This document shows, piece by piece, positions 1 through 11,727 of a DNA stretch of 64,000 bases. The notes beneath the pieces were generated by a model. That model was not told where the DNA came from. It saw nothing but the letters and a program-made list of their open reading frames with translations, and did not search any database. The position numbers and the translations under genes were made by a program. This stretch comes from Liquidambar formosana. Lineage: Eukaryota; Streptophyta; Magnoliopsida; Saxifragales; Altingiaceae. The DNA lies in NCBI GenBank assembly GCA_039720395.1, contig CM077823.1, positions 10,372,107-10,436,106 on the forward strand, given 5' to 3'. How positions within the stretch are numbered: position 1 is the first letter of the stretch; every line of letters starts with the position of its first letter.

Positions 1-2003
1 TTTATATTAAATGATAGAGATAAACTTTGTAAATTTGATTCTAAATCCGATGAAGGTGTATTTCTTGGTTATTCTATGAAAAACAAAGTATATAGGGTGT
101 TTAACAAAAGAACATTAACCGTTCAAGAATCAATGCATGTTCTATTTGATGAAACTAACCCTCTTGCCACAAAGAGACATGTGGATGACAATGAAGATGT
201 AGGTACAAGCTTGCAAGAACAAGTTGAGAACTTGAATCTCAATAACAAGTAAGACCCACAAGACAAAGGCAAAGAAAAGGAAGAAGATGAAGTTAAGAAA
301 TTGGAAGAAGTAGAAATTGAAAACACTCCTCTTCATCCGAATGTCCCCAAGACTTGAAAATTTGTGAGGAATTATCCTAAAGATTAAATCCTAGGTGAAC
401 CCTCATGTGGGGTAAGAACTCATTCTTCCATGAGAAATATATGTGATTATCTTGCATTCCTATCTCAAATTGAACCTAAGAACATTAATGAGACCGAAAG
501 TGATGAATCTTGGATACTAGCTATGCAAGAAGAACTTAACCAATTTGAAAGGAACAAGGTATGGACCTTGGTTCTTAAACCACATGACCATGGTATAATA
601 GGCAACAAATGGGTCTATAGAAACAAGAAAGATGAATCGGGCACTATTGTAAGAAACAAGGCACGATTAATTGCCCAAGGTTTCAATCAACAAGAAGGCA
701 TTGATTATGATGAGACATATGCACCGATTGCTAGGCTTGAAGCCATTAGGATGCTTCTTGCATTTGTATGTCATAAAGATTTCAAACTATTTCAAATGGA
801 TATGAGTGCTTTCCTAAATGGTTTTATTGAGGAGGAAGTTTATGTTGAATAACCTCTCGGTTTTTAAAGTTATGAATTTCCAAACCACGTGTTCAAATTA
901 TCAAAAGCTTTATATGGTTTGAAACAAGCTCCTAGAGCTTGGTATGAAAGACTTAGTGGTTTTCTAATAAAAAATGGTTTTAAAAGAGGAAAACTTGACA
1001 CCACACTTTTTATTAAACCATTGATAAGGACATGCTTATTATTCAAATATATTTTGATGATATTATCTTTGGTTCTACTAATGAAAGTTTGTGTGATGAT
1101 TTCGCTAAAGTCATGCAAGAAGAATTTGAAATGAGCATGATGGGCGAACTCAATTTCTTCCTTAGATTACAAATCAAGTAAACAAAGGAAGGAACTTTCC
1201 TAAATCAATCCAAATATGTTAAAGACTTGATCAAAAAGTATGGATTAGAAGATGGAAGGAATTTCGCCACTCCTATGAGCACTTCCATTAAACTTGAGAA
1301 AGATGAGAAAGGTAAATGCGTGGATTAAAAGAAATACCGAGGTATGATTGGTAGTTTACTTTATCTCACCGCAAGTAGACCAGATATCATGTATAGCGTA
1401 TATTTGTGTGCTAGATATCAATTATATCCTAAAGAATCTCACATGCTTGCCGTTAAACGCATATTTAAATATCTTAGTGGCACTATTAATCTTGGCATAT
1501 GGTATCATAAATTCACATCATTTGATATGCTTAGCTATTCTGATGCGGACTTTGCCGAATGCAAAGATGGTCGCAAAAGCACAAGTGGGACTTGTCACTT
1601 TCTTGGACATTCCCTAGTTTATTGGTTTAGCAAGAAACAAATTTCGGTTGCTCTTTCTACAATCGAAGCCGAATACTTAGCGGCCAGTAGTTGTTGTGCA
1701 TAAGTGTTGTACATGAAACAACAACTTGAGGACTTTGGACTTTATTATGATCATATTCCCATAAAATGTGATAATACAAGTGCAATTAATCTCACTAAAA
1801 ACCCCATACAGCATTCACGCACTAAACACATTGAAATTAGACATCATTTTATAAGAGATCATGTTCAAAGAGGTGATGTTGAGATTGAGTTTATTGGTAC
1901 GGAACACCAATTAGCGGATATCTTTACAAAACCTCTTCAAGAAGATAGGTTTAATTTCATAAAACGTGAACAGGGTATGTGCTTGAGTGATGATGTGTGT
2001 TGA
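1..2003 (+). pseudogene. Copia (SIRE-type) pol remnant: integrase tail, reverse transcriptase, RNase H
   Basis: This is the 3' part of a Ty1/copia polyprotein; its 5' end lies outside the window. In frame from base 1 the integrase C-terminal tail reads DEGVFLGYS. The reverse transcriptase follows, with SWILAMQEEL, NKARLIAQGF and the polymerase box as [10 protein letters not shown] at about 1045-1080 (the family usually has YVDD). The RNase H part has SDADFAECKDGRKSTSG, EAEYLAASS and HIEIRHHFI and ends at 2003. Stops occur near 250, 355, 385, 850 and 1180, in the codons at 1326 and 1701, and the frame shifts near 1020. The element therefore cannot make a functional polyprotein. Continuity with the ORF and LTR downstream places it in the SIRE/Maximus lineage. 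The family is seen directly; the lineage is inference. Confidence 0.9.
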
Positions 2004-2020
2004 TATTTGAAAAATCTTCA

Positions 2021-2270
2021 AAAATTTCTTTTCAAGCTGTTTAAGATGTTTTATTTTCATTTCAGATGTCTTAAAGATTTTTCAGACGTCTTAAAACCAT
2101 AACAAATGTCTTAAAACTGTGTAGAATTTGACCCATTTATATGGCTTTTTGGATTTTTCAAATGCCTTTTTTAGACGTTTGAAACAGGTTGTCACGCTTG
2201 AAATCATCGGGCTGATTTTTCAATCTCGTGGATTTCAGACGTTTGAAATTGAATCAGATGTCTAAATTCG
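2021..2270 (+). repeat. GACGTC-type motif cluster ahead of the copia third ORF
   Basis: About seven copies of a motif close to CAGACGTCTT occur here, for example at 2063-2072, 2083-2092 and 2236-2245. The same motif fills the U3 part of this element's LTR at 4660-5090. A TATA-like CTTATAAAC follows at 2426-2434 and the first ATG of the third ORF at 2464. The arrangement resembles the LTR promoter, so this could be an internal promoter. That is inference. Confidence 0.6.
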
Positions 2271-2425
2271 GTTCCCTTAATGCACTGATTTTAGCCCTAA
2301 TTTTAAAAAACTTTTTTTTCTCGCAAGCTTTCCGTCTTCTTCACTATTCATCTTCTTCCTTTTCGTATTTTAGAAAAACCTAACCCTCATTTTTTTTTCT
2401 TTTCTCTCTATCTCTCTCTATTTCT

Positions 2426-2434
2426 CTTATAAAC
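2426..2434 (+). promoter_or_regulatory. TATA-like element upstream of the copia third ORF
   Basis: CTTATAAAC lies in a CT-rich leader, 30 bp before the ATG at 2464 and about 160 bp after the GACGTC motif cluster. Its use as a promoter is inferred from position only. Confidence 0.3.
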
Positions 2435-2463
2435 CCTAGTCGTTCATATTTGCCATCATCCTT

Positions 2464-3960
2464 ATGGTTCAAATGAAGAAAGTTGTGTCTCTAACGGGAA
2501 CCAAACGGAATCATGATGGTGATCCCTTTCCTCCACTACCGCTGAAGCAACAGCCATCCTCCACGGCCGGTACTGGATCCTCGCGAATCAAACACTTCGC
2601 TGTCGGCACTTCCAAAGTCAAAGGAAAGGGGACACGAGCCTTTCGGGCTCCTAAACAGTAGTGCTCCACTCAACCTCTAACGCCGGCATCACCACAGCCC
2701 CCTTCTTCTTCGCCGCCGCCGCCTCCTTGTGTTTCGCTAGGGCACCCGACTATAATTCGGGCAATGAGCCAGACGAGCCTAAGTTGCCAGCCCTTCCAGA
2801 AACACAAGACCCTACATCTCCACCTCGACTTGTGCTCACTGATGCTATGCTTTATCATTCAGATGCCATTCGCAATCTTTATCTCACAAATTCATGGATT
2901 GCAAAATAGTGTACCCCAAGGTAATCAAACCCGACTTTCTCTCCAAATTCTTTCCCTGCATTATTTCTCTTTTTTAAGCTATTAGCCTCTATGACTTCAT
3001 TTCTCTTTCTCTTCCCGAATATTCAAACCTTGTTAAACTATTTTATGCAAATTTTGAGATGGAAAAAATAGGCACAGGGACATCACTTGTTTATGGCATT
3101 CCTATCTCTCTAAACTCCACAATTCTCAACCAAATTTTTTCTATGCCTTTGGGTGGAGTGGCGATTCAAGACAAAAACAATAGCCTCATGTCAAAGGTTT
3201 TAACAAGTTTGACGCCCTCAAACTCATCAGTGATAATCAAACCATCACCACTGACTCCAAATTGCCCATCTCCAAACTTACCCTCAAAAGCAACCTCATC
3301 CAAAAAATCATTTCCAACAATGTCTTACCTTGTAGTAGCAGTAAGGATCATGTCTCATACACGGATGTTTGCTTGCTATGGTGCATTCTCACTAGCACCC
3401 CCATCGACCTCGGCCACCTCATGATATATCACATGTACTCATCCCACAAATATGCCAACCCACTTCCATATGGTGTTGCCCTATCTCTCATTTTTCAACA
3501 CTTCAAAGTCCTTCTCACCTATGCTATCATCACTAAAATCTCATCCCACAAGGACGAGATTGGCACCTACATACTCGGACTTATGGGCTATGAGTGTAGG
3601 GATGATGTTTGGGTTCCAAAACCCACTAGTGTAGCTCCTTCCTCCTCTTCTCGACCTTCTTCCTCATCTGCTTCACCTCCTACCACTAATCCCACCCTTG
3701 CCGACCTTGATCCCCTTCTTTTTCATTCCACAGATGAAGCTGCTTCTCCTTCCTCCTTCTCTTCTCCTCCTCCCTCTTCTTCTCATGACCCTTCTTCCTC
3801 TGATCCTCCTTCCATTCACGATCTTTTTCTTTCTCTTTCTCATCAGATGACCGATTTAAAGGGGTATGTGCATCAAAAATTAGAAGGCGATATCAAAGAT
3901 GTTAAGACTTCTCAAGCCACTTTGACTAAGCAGCTGCAGCACTCGTCTCCACCCTCTTGA
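2464..3960 (+). pseudogene. Third ORF of the SIRE-type copia element (putative plant transposon protein), broken
   Basis: Downstream of pol and before the 3' LTR lies an extra coding region, as in SIRE/Maximus elements. The first 65 codons from 2464 end in a stop at 2659. Coding character resumes in other frames, best at 3262-3960. That part has TSTPIDLGHLMIYHMYSS and GLMGYECRDDVWVP, which resemble the putative-plant-transposon-protein domain often joined to these elements. A Ser/Pro-rich stretch and a short coiled-coil-like tail (HQMTDLKGYVHQKLEGDIKD) follow. The ORF is sometimes called env-like. I see no convincing signal peptide or fusion motif, so I do not call it an envelope. At least three frame breaks make it non-functional. 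Confidence 0.65.
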
Positions 3961-4293
3961 TTTTTTTTTTTTTTTTTTTTAATGTTGCCAAAGGGGGAGA
4001 AATTTGATTTAATTGATGTTTTGGGAGTTACTACTTGGGTGTACTTGGGCTATGGGAATTTGTTATTTTGTTGAACTTATAACTTTAAAAATTGTACACA
4101 TTTTGTGCTTACAAAATGATATATCAGATTATTCAATTTATTTCATATTGAAATTCTATGTATACGAAGCTATGTATCTGTTGTTATCTTATGCACCTTG
4201 ATAGGGGGAGAAAAATGATATGCATAACAAATTTAAATTAATTTATTCCCCTCAAAGACATCTATAGATTGTCATCATAAAAAAGGAGGAGAT
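3961..4293 (+). other. 3' untranslated region and polypurine tract of the copia element
   Basis: A T-run at 3961-3980 is followed by AAAGGGGGAGAAA at about 3989-4002 and another GGGGGAGAAAA near 4204. These purine boxes are typical of SIRE 3' regions. The functional polypurine tract is probably AAAAAAGGAGGAGAT, directly before the LTR at 4294. The rest is AT-rich and non-coding. Confidence 0.65.
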
Positions 4294-4659
4294 TGTCGGC
4301 CTAAATGGTTTCAATACCATTGATTTTGATGATAACAATGCATAAGACGGTCTTAAGTACTAATGATTTCAATTCAAGCTTAAGATAGGTCAAAACCAAG
4401 CTACAGAGGCACAACACATGATGGACATCAAAAAGAATTAACAAAGAAGCCAAAAAGAAGAACTAGTGAAGTCATATAGGATTTTATGTAAGATTGATCT
4501 CACTTAAATGATCATTTATGATTAAAGGGCTTTTAGGTTCATGCATTAACTTAGTAACACTTAAAAAGGATATAGTTATGTTTAGAGTCTCTTGACTCAA
4601 GGTAGTTATCTCTTAAAAATCAGGACTTAAGCTTTTACAATTCAATTTCTACTGCAGAG

Positions 4660-5090
4660 CTTTAAGACGTCTTTAAGATATTTAAGACGTCTAAAATCTA
4701 ATTAAGATGTCTGAAACTTTGTTTAAGACATCTAAATCATGATTAAAACGTCTAAAATAGGCTTAAGACGTCTGAATAATGAGGACTAAATATTCACCTT
4801 CTCTGGTTTATTAAGACGTCTAAATCAGACGTCTGAAATGGAAGTTAAGACGTCTGAAAGTTGTTTAAGACGTCTGAAATGAAGAGACCTCAAAAATATA
4901 TCCTCTCTGTTTTTTTAAGACGTGAGAATAAGACGTCTTAAAGAGGTTTAAGACATCTGAATCCTCGTGAACAGTGACCTTGAAAAACCTTTATAGAATT
5001 CAGTCCTCTGGTTTTTTAAGACGCCTGAATAAGACATCTTAAACAGAGTCAAACGTCTTAAATCAATTTCAGATGTCTGAATCTCTTGAG
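4660..5090 (+). repeat. Palindromic AAGACGTCTT motif array in the copia LTR U3
   Basis: Around 17 copies or near-copies of (T)AAGACGTCT(T/GAAA) are spread over 430 bp. Perfectly self-complementary examples are AAGACGTCTT (4664-4673), CAGACGTCTG (4826-4835) and TAAGACGTCTTA (4929-4940). Many others carry a single CG-to-TG or CG-to-CA change, as expected from methylated-cytosine decay. The core GACGTC matches a plant bZIP C-box type site by established knowledge; that a bZIP acts here is inference. Confidence 0.85.
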
Positions 5091-5200
5091 ACTGACACAT
5101 AATGGCTAGTTTTTCAAACGGTCTTTTGAACATTAAATGCCCACCAAACCATCTTTCCTGACATTTATTACTACAGAACGGTCACTTAGACCCCTTGGGT

Positions 5201-5208
5201 TATATATA
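5201..5208 (+). promoter_or_regulatory. TATA box of the copia LTR
   Basis: TATATATA lies about 120 bp after the last GACGTC motif and about 520 bp before the LTR end, a normal position for the U3/R boundary of a long copia LTR. Confidence 0.55.
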
Positions 5209-5732
5209 CATAGTTAAATTCATTAATAGGCATTGACTGAGCTAAAAACAAGATCATTCATTTACAAGCCCTAATTTCACTTGTGAGCATCTATTGAGTT
5301 TCAATCAATAACTGAGTGAGCTTTCAATTTCTGTGTATCCACTCTTTTGAGAGAGTTTCCTGAACACAAAAACATACTCAAATTATCTTGTGTTCAAGGG
5401 TTGAGAAAACCCCCATTTGTTGGCATTTGAAGAGTGTATTTTGAACAAGTGTTGGTGAAGAATACTTGGAGTTGTAAAGGTTTGCTGCCCCACCTTGAAA
5501 GAGAGTGATAGTGGATTGGTGAATCCTCAAGCGAGCTCTTGAGGTGAGGACATAGGCTGGAGGCCGAACCTCGTTAACATCGTTTACATTATCTTCCTCC
5601 CTATCTCTTTATTATTGCTTGTTCTTGTATTGACTTTTACTTGCAATAATCTGATTTTGAGTTTGCAATTTGTTTTTAATTTGGCCAATAACCCTATTCA
5701 CCCCCTTATAGGGTTATATATTTGAGACAACA

Positions 5733-7773
5733 TTTATGCTAGATAAATTTTTACAGATTGGAGCAATTATTTTGGCATGGTTATTAATGAATGGTTTGCA
5801 TTACTTTATTGCTTACTTTCTCAAGAATTTTATGTAGTTTGCTTTTCTAGCACATGAGTTGATATATTTGCCCTTTTAATGTTTGAATTGCAAACAATGG
5901 AAATCGAAATAAAGAGAGGCCATCGTTTTTGCTATCCTTTGAAAGAAAAGAAAAATTCTTTAACCCTTTTGAGCCTAAATAATTTTCTTTCTAATATCCT
6001 TGTTAAGGATTACCCCTTCACTAGGGGCAAATTTTAAAAGAGATGTTTGTTCGAAATAAAGGGGTGGTGAAAAAAAAAAAAAGAGAAAGAAAGAAGAAAA
6101 AAAAGAAAAAAAGAAAAGAAGAAAAGAAGGAAAAGTGAAGTGAAAAAGCAAGTAAAGTGCCAAGTTGGAAAGTGAACAGTAATCCTTGACAGATAGGAAC
6201 CCATTGAAATACATTTTGAGCCTTGAATATCCATTCTTTCTTTAGACTAGAACCCTAAGCCTACATTACAGTCCAAATAAAAGTCATCTCTAATTGATTG
6301 AAGTTGTTTAAGTACTGATGAACTACGTAAGGCTTGATCCCTTCTTAGGTACGTAGGTAACTTTTAAAGGTGTAGCCACATCATTGTCCATGCAAGGGGC
6401 ATGTGCAAAAGACTCATGTGTTAGAAAGTTTAACCATTGATAATTCAAAGAAGGAAGATTAGCATTTTCTTAATGTTTTCCATGCAATGAAAGAAGGCTT
6501 CAAGCAGTTCAATGCTAATGAGAAAATATGATTGTGATGGTGAAAATAATCTTTTGGAGATGTTAATGAGATTGTTGGTGGGTGAACATCACACTAGTTT
6601 GAATTGGATAAGAATTAAGAAGGAGAATGCCTGCTAGGTTGAAAACCCGAAAGGGCGGCCTAGGCAAAAGTTAGGGCATGAAGAAAATGAAAAAAAAACA
6701 AAAACAAAAACAAAACAAAAAAAACAAAATAAAATGAAAAGAATGATGAAAATGAAAGGAAGAATTTCAAGTGAGGGACAGGGTTAACCTTGTGAGAGAT
6801 GTGTTCTAAAGTAAAAGAACATTTCGAAGATTATCTATGTTGATTTCATAAGTCAGTTTCATCTTTAGCATGTCTTGGGGGCGTCCTCATCTATTGTCAT
6901 TTGTTTCTGTCAATTGTCTTCTATCGTTATTCTTTAAAATAGATCTACATTTGTGGGTCTAAGAATAACTTCATATCTTTGCGCATCCCTCAGGGAAAGG
7001 AATAAGGTTTGTTTGCTTGTGTATTCCTAAGAAAAGGAATTACATTTTTATCCACAGGAAAAAGGATAAAATTTCTATGTTTGTTTATGATCCACAGGGA
7101 AAGGGATTATGCTTTTATCCACGGGCAAAAGGATAAAATTTATATGCTTGTTTATGATTCACAAGGAAAGGGATTGTGCTTTTATCCATAGGGAAAAGGA
7201 TAAAATTTCTATGCTCGTTTATGATCCACAAAGAAAGGTATCGTGTTTTTTATCCACAAGGAAAGGGATAAAATTTATGTGCTTGTGATCCACTGGAGAA
7301 GGGATTGTGTTTTTGGAAAGGGATAAAATTTCTATGTTTGTTTATGATCCATAGGGAAAGGGATCGTTTTTTTATCCACAGGGAAAGGGATAAAATTTAT
7401 ATACTTGTTTCTGATCCATAGGGAAAGGGATTGTGTTTTTATGATCAACAAGGAAAGGGATCGTGCTCTTATCTACAGGGACATGGATAAAATCTCTATA
7501 CTTGTTTGTGACCCACAGGAAAAGGAATCAGACCTTTATCCGCAGGGAAAGGGATAAAGTTTTCAATCACTGATGTTTATTTCTATAACTAATATTTTCT
7601 CATGTATCCCCAAGGACAGGGATAAGGTTGTAAGGTAATACCTGATTCTACTTCTATCCATGCATGCATCAGTATTTTTTCATGTGCCTTGAAATGCTAG
7701 TCGGTCAAAGTGGTTTGCCTTTTAGTCTTCTAATTCCAATCACTCCATGAATGGAACTGAAAGAAGGGGCAAC
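5733..7773 (+). mobile_element. 3' untranslated part of a Tat/Ogre-like gypsy element
   Basis: No coding domain survives. The stretch contains GAAAACCCGAAAGGGCGGCC near 6640, a phrase common in the 3' regions of Tat/Ogre/Retand gypsy elements. It also has A-rich tracts near 6070-6130 and 6690-6740 and a tandem array at 6980-7570, and ends with the polypurine tract AAAGAAGGGGCAAC before the LTR at 7774. The left edge coincides exactly with the end of the copia LTR, so the copia insertion probably removed or displaced the rest of the element. Short ORFs here look like chance. Confidence 0.6.
6980..7570 (+). repeat. Tandem array of about 66-bp units made of two alternating half-repeats
   Basis: Two related phrases alternate: GATCCACAGGGAAAGGGAT followed by TGTGCTTTT, and TTATCCACAGGGAAAAGGAT followed by AAAATTTCTATGCTTGTTTA. 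Together they make roughly 66 bp, repeated about eight times with point changes and one shortened unit near 7300. A stray half-unit lies at 7604-7626. Tandem repeats just upstream of the 3' LTR are known in Tat/Ogre elements and can seed satellites. Confidence 0.85.
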
Positions 7774-7954
7774 TGTTGACACCCCATTTTGTACCGCCTA
7801 AACATTTCAAGTCCACCCTTTTTAAGCCTCGTGATGAAAGGTGATTTAGTTTGAAATAATTGATAAATGATCCTTGAAGAACTGACGTGATCGCAATCGT
7901 AGACAAACCCGCAGAAGCCCACAATCAGATATTTGTACTATGTACAATTCAGTT

Positions 7955-7988
7955 ATGTGTACGCACCTTTCAATTGTGCGTACGCACA
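7955..7988 (+). repeat. Palindromic GTGCGTACGCAC motifs in the gypsy LTR
   Basis: TGTGTACGCACC near 7957 is followed by TGTGCGTACGCACA at 7975-7988, a perfect 14-bp palindrome. Near-palindromes recur at 8791-8804 (TGTACGTACGCATA) and 8811-8826 (AAGTGCGTATGCACTT). The first pair is 140-170 bp upstream of the TATA box. Confidence 0.8.
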
Positions 7989-8127
7989 TTAACTCCTAAA
8001 TTCGGATTTTTCCTTCCATTTTGATATTCCCCTTGTTACCTTTTAAAGGTTTGACCTACTTTGTAACCACTGGCCAGAGAAGCCAAAAACCCTTAGCCTA
8101 ACTTTCCCCAATACCTTAATACTGCTT

Positions 8128-8138
8128 CTATAAATATA
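8128..8138 (+). promoter_or_regulatory. TATA box of the gypsy LTR
   Basis: CTATAAATATA lies between the palindromic motifs and a leader containing the repeated phrase CCACCACTTCTACAAACC, a usual place for an LTR promoter. Confidence 0.5.
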
Positions 8139-9603
8139 GCGCTTTCAATTGGGAAAGGGAATCTCAACTATTCTTTAGCCACCACCATTCTCTAAACCAC
8201 TTCTACAAACCCTAGCCACCACTTCTACAAACCTAGAAGCTAAGAGAGAGAAGGATGGATGTGATCACGGAGACTTGAAGGGGAGAGTTCATAAAAGTTT
8301 CATCCTACATACCACCCAACCCAAGGGTAACACTTACTTTTCCATCTCTTTCTCCATTATTTGAGATAGCATGTTATTATTCTCGAATTTCCGAACATGC
8401 TATTTACATGATTCTCTTTCCCCCATGAGTGTATATTTATTTTGTTTAGTTGTTTCTCATTTCTTAGTAAATTTATTTATTTAGTTTTCTTCTTTGATTT
8501 TTATTTATTTCGTCTTCCACATGATTAGTAATTTTCTGCATCGATTAATTATGTAACTGCATAGTAGAATAGGCGTATTCAACTCTGCATATGTATTTTC
8601 ATTCATTAGATTAAGATTTCTTTTTCTTAGTTCATTTTGATTTGTTCCTTATTAATCTTATTTTTATCATTTTAATCTTTCTAGTTGTATGCATATAGAT
8701 TTAGAACTTGATTATCATAGTTCTTTTATATATTTACATATTTTATTAGTTGTGGAACATATCATTAATTTTGGGGTTCCGTGAATGGAATGTACGTACG
8801 CATAAATCAAAAGTGCGTATGCACTTCCTTTGTATGATCGGTTGAGTCTTTTATTATATTTATTTTATTTTATATTATTCATTCCATACTTATTTGATTC
8901 CATATTTTATCTTTTCCCTAATTTAGGTTATTACCATGTTTGTTTATCCCTCACATATCTTTCTTTTTTTGTGTCAATCTTCTTTTATTATCATTTCTAT
9001 ATTTAGAGTAGTTCCATATTTTATTTCTTTCTTTCTTTAGATTAGTTCTTTATTTAAACCATCCATTTATTTATTTTTATTCTCTTCCTTACTTATTTGC
9101 TTGTTTCTTTATTTATTTGTTTCTCTTTCATTATTAGTAAATTATTTCCTCTCATACTTTTATTTTTTTACTTGTCTATTCATTTATTTCTTTCTTTATT
9201 TGACTCTTTCTTTATTTTTGTATCCTTCTTTAGATTAGCCCTTTTATTATATTGATTATTTGTATAATTTATTTATTTATTTATTTGCCATCATTGCGTG
9301 ATATTATTTGAATTAAATTGTATATCGCATGAATAGGGTTAAATCCAATTGATAATTCTTGTTAATTAAAGCTAACAAAACATGTGTGGGGGCTGGCTTC
9401 GACCGGGCCTTTTTGGGTGCCTAACACCTTCCCAACAACATACCCTAACTCCGAATCCTAAATTCTCTGGTTATGACGATTTAGACCCTTGCTATGGATC
9501 ACATCAGTTCTTGAAACCAAATCGGATGGCGACTCTTCTCTGCGCTTGCCTTCTAGCTAGTGGCGTACTCCTAGGCCGGCGTGGTTAGGACACGGTGCTC
9601 ACA

Positions 9604-11078
9604 TATGGGGTTGATTTGTTTTATTTGTATAAGTTTGAGGTAAATTATTTGACCAATATAATATTGAAAATTTCTAGGTTACAGCTGTACAATATTTTAT
9701 AGGGGCTTTTAGCCATAAGTCCTTAATATACAATTTCTACGGGCGTAAGTTTTTTCTTAAATCTTATATGGCCTAAAGTCCATTAATTTAGAGAATGACA
9801 AAAATACCTATACATTGCTCTTAAGTCAGGAAATGTGGGTGGTCCAAAAATCAAGGAGACATTCATTATAATCCTTGATTTTTTTTTTAAAAAAAAAAAA
9901 AAAAAAAGTTCCATTAATCTCACGAGTTCACTCTCTAATGTCTTCAACCACATTTTGCATACTAATTTTAGGGTTTATGATAAAAAGAGAAACTATTCTA
10001 TAAAGAAGACATCTCAAGTAAATCAAGTAACTATTTTGGATAATAATTACCTAATATTGTAAATCAAATAACTATTTTGAATTTCATGGAAAACTATTTG
10101 TAACTATTTTCATACTCATGTAACTATATATTTTCACACTCATTGCTAGTCCATATTTTCAATCTTATGTAAATGTCTCACTTTTTTCTTTTTCTTTTTT
10201 TTTTGCTAATAGATGTAAATGTCTCATGTTAGTATTTCTAGTTGATCATAAACATCTAGAACATATACACATAGCCCCATTGTATCTGCCAAGAGAAAGC
10301 TATCATGAATCTCTTCCCAAACATTTGTTCAAATTTGAAATTTGCAAACGAATGTTGATGGAGATAAAAATGGGAAATTGGTTATCTAGCACTGGAAATC
10401 ATGGGTTAGAATCATGAAGCAAGAAGAATCCCAATAGAATATTAGACATTATGGGCTGTCTTGCTTACCATAACGGATGTTGATTGGAGATAAAAATGGA
10501 AAATTAATTATCTAGCATGGAAATCATGGGGCAGAATCATAGAAAATCCTAGCAAAATATAAGACGTTAACATGGCTGTCTTGCTGACCATAACAGACAA
10601 GAGGGCAAGGATGGCATTCAAACAAAATTTCCCACCAATAAATGATAACGTTTCGACACATTACTTATGCCTTCATAAGGCTTTGAATATGGACTTCCTA
10701 CCAATTTTCCCTATATTTTTTATAATTCCAGAGAGAATTCTATTATTGGAAAATTTTATTTCTTATGGAGCTCATAAAATTGAATGGGGTTTTCGTTTAT
10801 CACACTTCGAAAATTTGGGGTGTGACAACTGTGTATATGTGGGTCACAACATAAGATACTAATTGGGTCAAAACATACCCTAAAGAAATCAGTCAAGAAA
10901 TTTTGGTTGGGAGCGAATCTCCTAGGCCCCCATGGAAATGGTGGGGTAAAGCCCACACATTGCCCATTTTTTGGGTCACATCAGGTTGCCAATGGGTTAT
11001 CAAGAATCCGTATAGAATTCATGACAATCATCCAACAGTGTCGTAACAGTGTCACGTGTTTGTATCTATGTTTTTTAA
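9604..11078. other. AT-rich stretch without a recognisable gene
   Basis: The open frames here (for example 9835-10062 and 10572-10862) show no family signature, good start context or splice logic. The only structure I see is a tandem duplication of about 130 bp at 10348-10597. Confidence 0.5.
10348..10597 (+). repeat. Two-copy tandem duplication of about 130 bp
   Basis: The phrase TGTTGATGGAGATAAAAATG through GCTGTCTTGCTTACCATAAC is repeated immediately. The second copy is slightly shorter and diverged. It is not linked to any gene. Confidence 0.8.
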
Positions 11079-11086
11079 GTTTTCTC

Positions 11087-11288
11087 CTTTTTTTTTTGGA
11101 TAACGAGGAAGCCTTTCAAGCAAACCCCAGGCCCATATAAGACCACACAACCCATATGGACTAGGAAAGTCTAATACCCATGAGAATCATGGAACCTTGT
11201 GTGGGTGGTCCCAAGGGGTTTAGCAAGAGTCAAATTCAGGACCTCTGCATCCTGTGCGGGATCCTTGCCAACTGAGCTACCCTTGGGG
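11087..11288 (-). mobile_element. tRNA-derived SINE
   Basis: Read on the minus strand, it starts CCCCAAGGGTAGCTCAGTTG (A-box TAGCTCAGTTGGCAAGG). A B-box-like GGTCCTGAATTTGACTC follows, and the element ends in an A-run (plus-strand T-run, 11088-11098). Flanks GTTTTCTC on the left and GTTTTTCTC on the right form a near-identical target duplication. Pol III boxes, poly(A) and a target duplication together fit a plant SINE of about 200 bp. Confidence 0.75.
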
Positions 11289-11694
11289 TTTTTCTCTCTT
11301 TTTGAGATAAAGAGAAAAAGAGAAAATGCTTTTGAGACATTTTTTAAAGAGAAAACATGCTTTTGAGACATAATTTTAAGAGAATGGACAATGCTAATCT
11401 TTCTAACTTCTCATGCAAACTTCCCAATCGAACCGATGTATCAGTGGTACTTCTGAATTAACAGCCACAATCGTTCTGGCTATTTTGGTTGTACAGTGAA
11501 ATGGAAAGTTCGTGAATGCATGACATTGATTAGTTGGAAAAAGGATTCAGCTTAGTGATAAAGTATTTTGGTTGGATGAAAGAAAAAAAATGGTTCAGCA
11601 TACATTGCAGATTTTACCACTTATAATGAGTCATTTTCTGCATATTAAAGCTGTATTTCATGGCTCATGATCAAGGACAGAGCTGATGCCTTAC

Positions 11695-11727
11695 CGTATA
11701 TTATGCTCCAATGATCGGGATTTACTC
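11695..11727 (-). other. Candidate mini-exon 1 (33 bp)
   Basis: On the minus strand it is bounded by CAAGCAG and GTAAGG. In phase (two bases, codons, one base) it reads VNPDHWSIIY with no stop. It is the least hydrophobic of the five. Confidence 0.3.

Larger units (their letters stand above)
4294..5732 (+). mobile_element. 3' LTR of the SIRE-type copia element
   Basis: The LTR starts TGTCGGCC straight after a polypurine tract and ends with TTGAGACAACA, giving TG...CA termini and 1,439 bp. The U3 part holds a dense array of AAGACGTCT-type motifs. A TATA box (TATATATA, 5201-5208) follows, then a leader-like region and the common copia LTR ending ATTCACCCCCTTATAGGG. The 5' LTR is outside the window, so no target duplication can be checked. 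The next base (5733) enters unrelated gypsy 3' sequence, which suggests that the copia element inserted into that gypsy element. Confidence 0.85.
7774..9603 (+). mobile_element. 3' LTR of the Tat/Ogre-like gypsy element
   Basis: It begins TGTTGACACCCCATTTTG right after a polypurine tract and ends GGTGCTCACA, so the ends are partly inverted (TGTTGACACC against GGTGCTCACA); length 1,830 bp. The 3' part contains GGGTGCCTAACACCTTCCC (about 9413-9432), a hallmark of this lineage's LTR end. A TATA box (CTATAAATATA) lies at 8128-8138. Between 8340 and 9350 the sequence is very T-rich. TGTGCGTACGCACA and relatives lie at 7955-7988 and 8791-8826. No matching target duplication is visible on the far side. 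Confidence 0.8.

Noticed and set aside
2464..3960. Calling the third copia ORF a viral envelope gene
   Set aside because: No signal peptide, fusion peptide or membrane anchor is visible. The identifiable part resembles the plant transposon protein domain.
6980..7570. CRISPR-like array
   Set aside because: Units are head-to-tail diverged repeats without unique spacers, within a plant retroelement.
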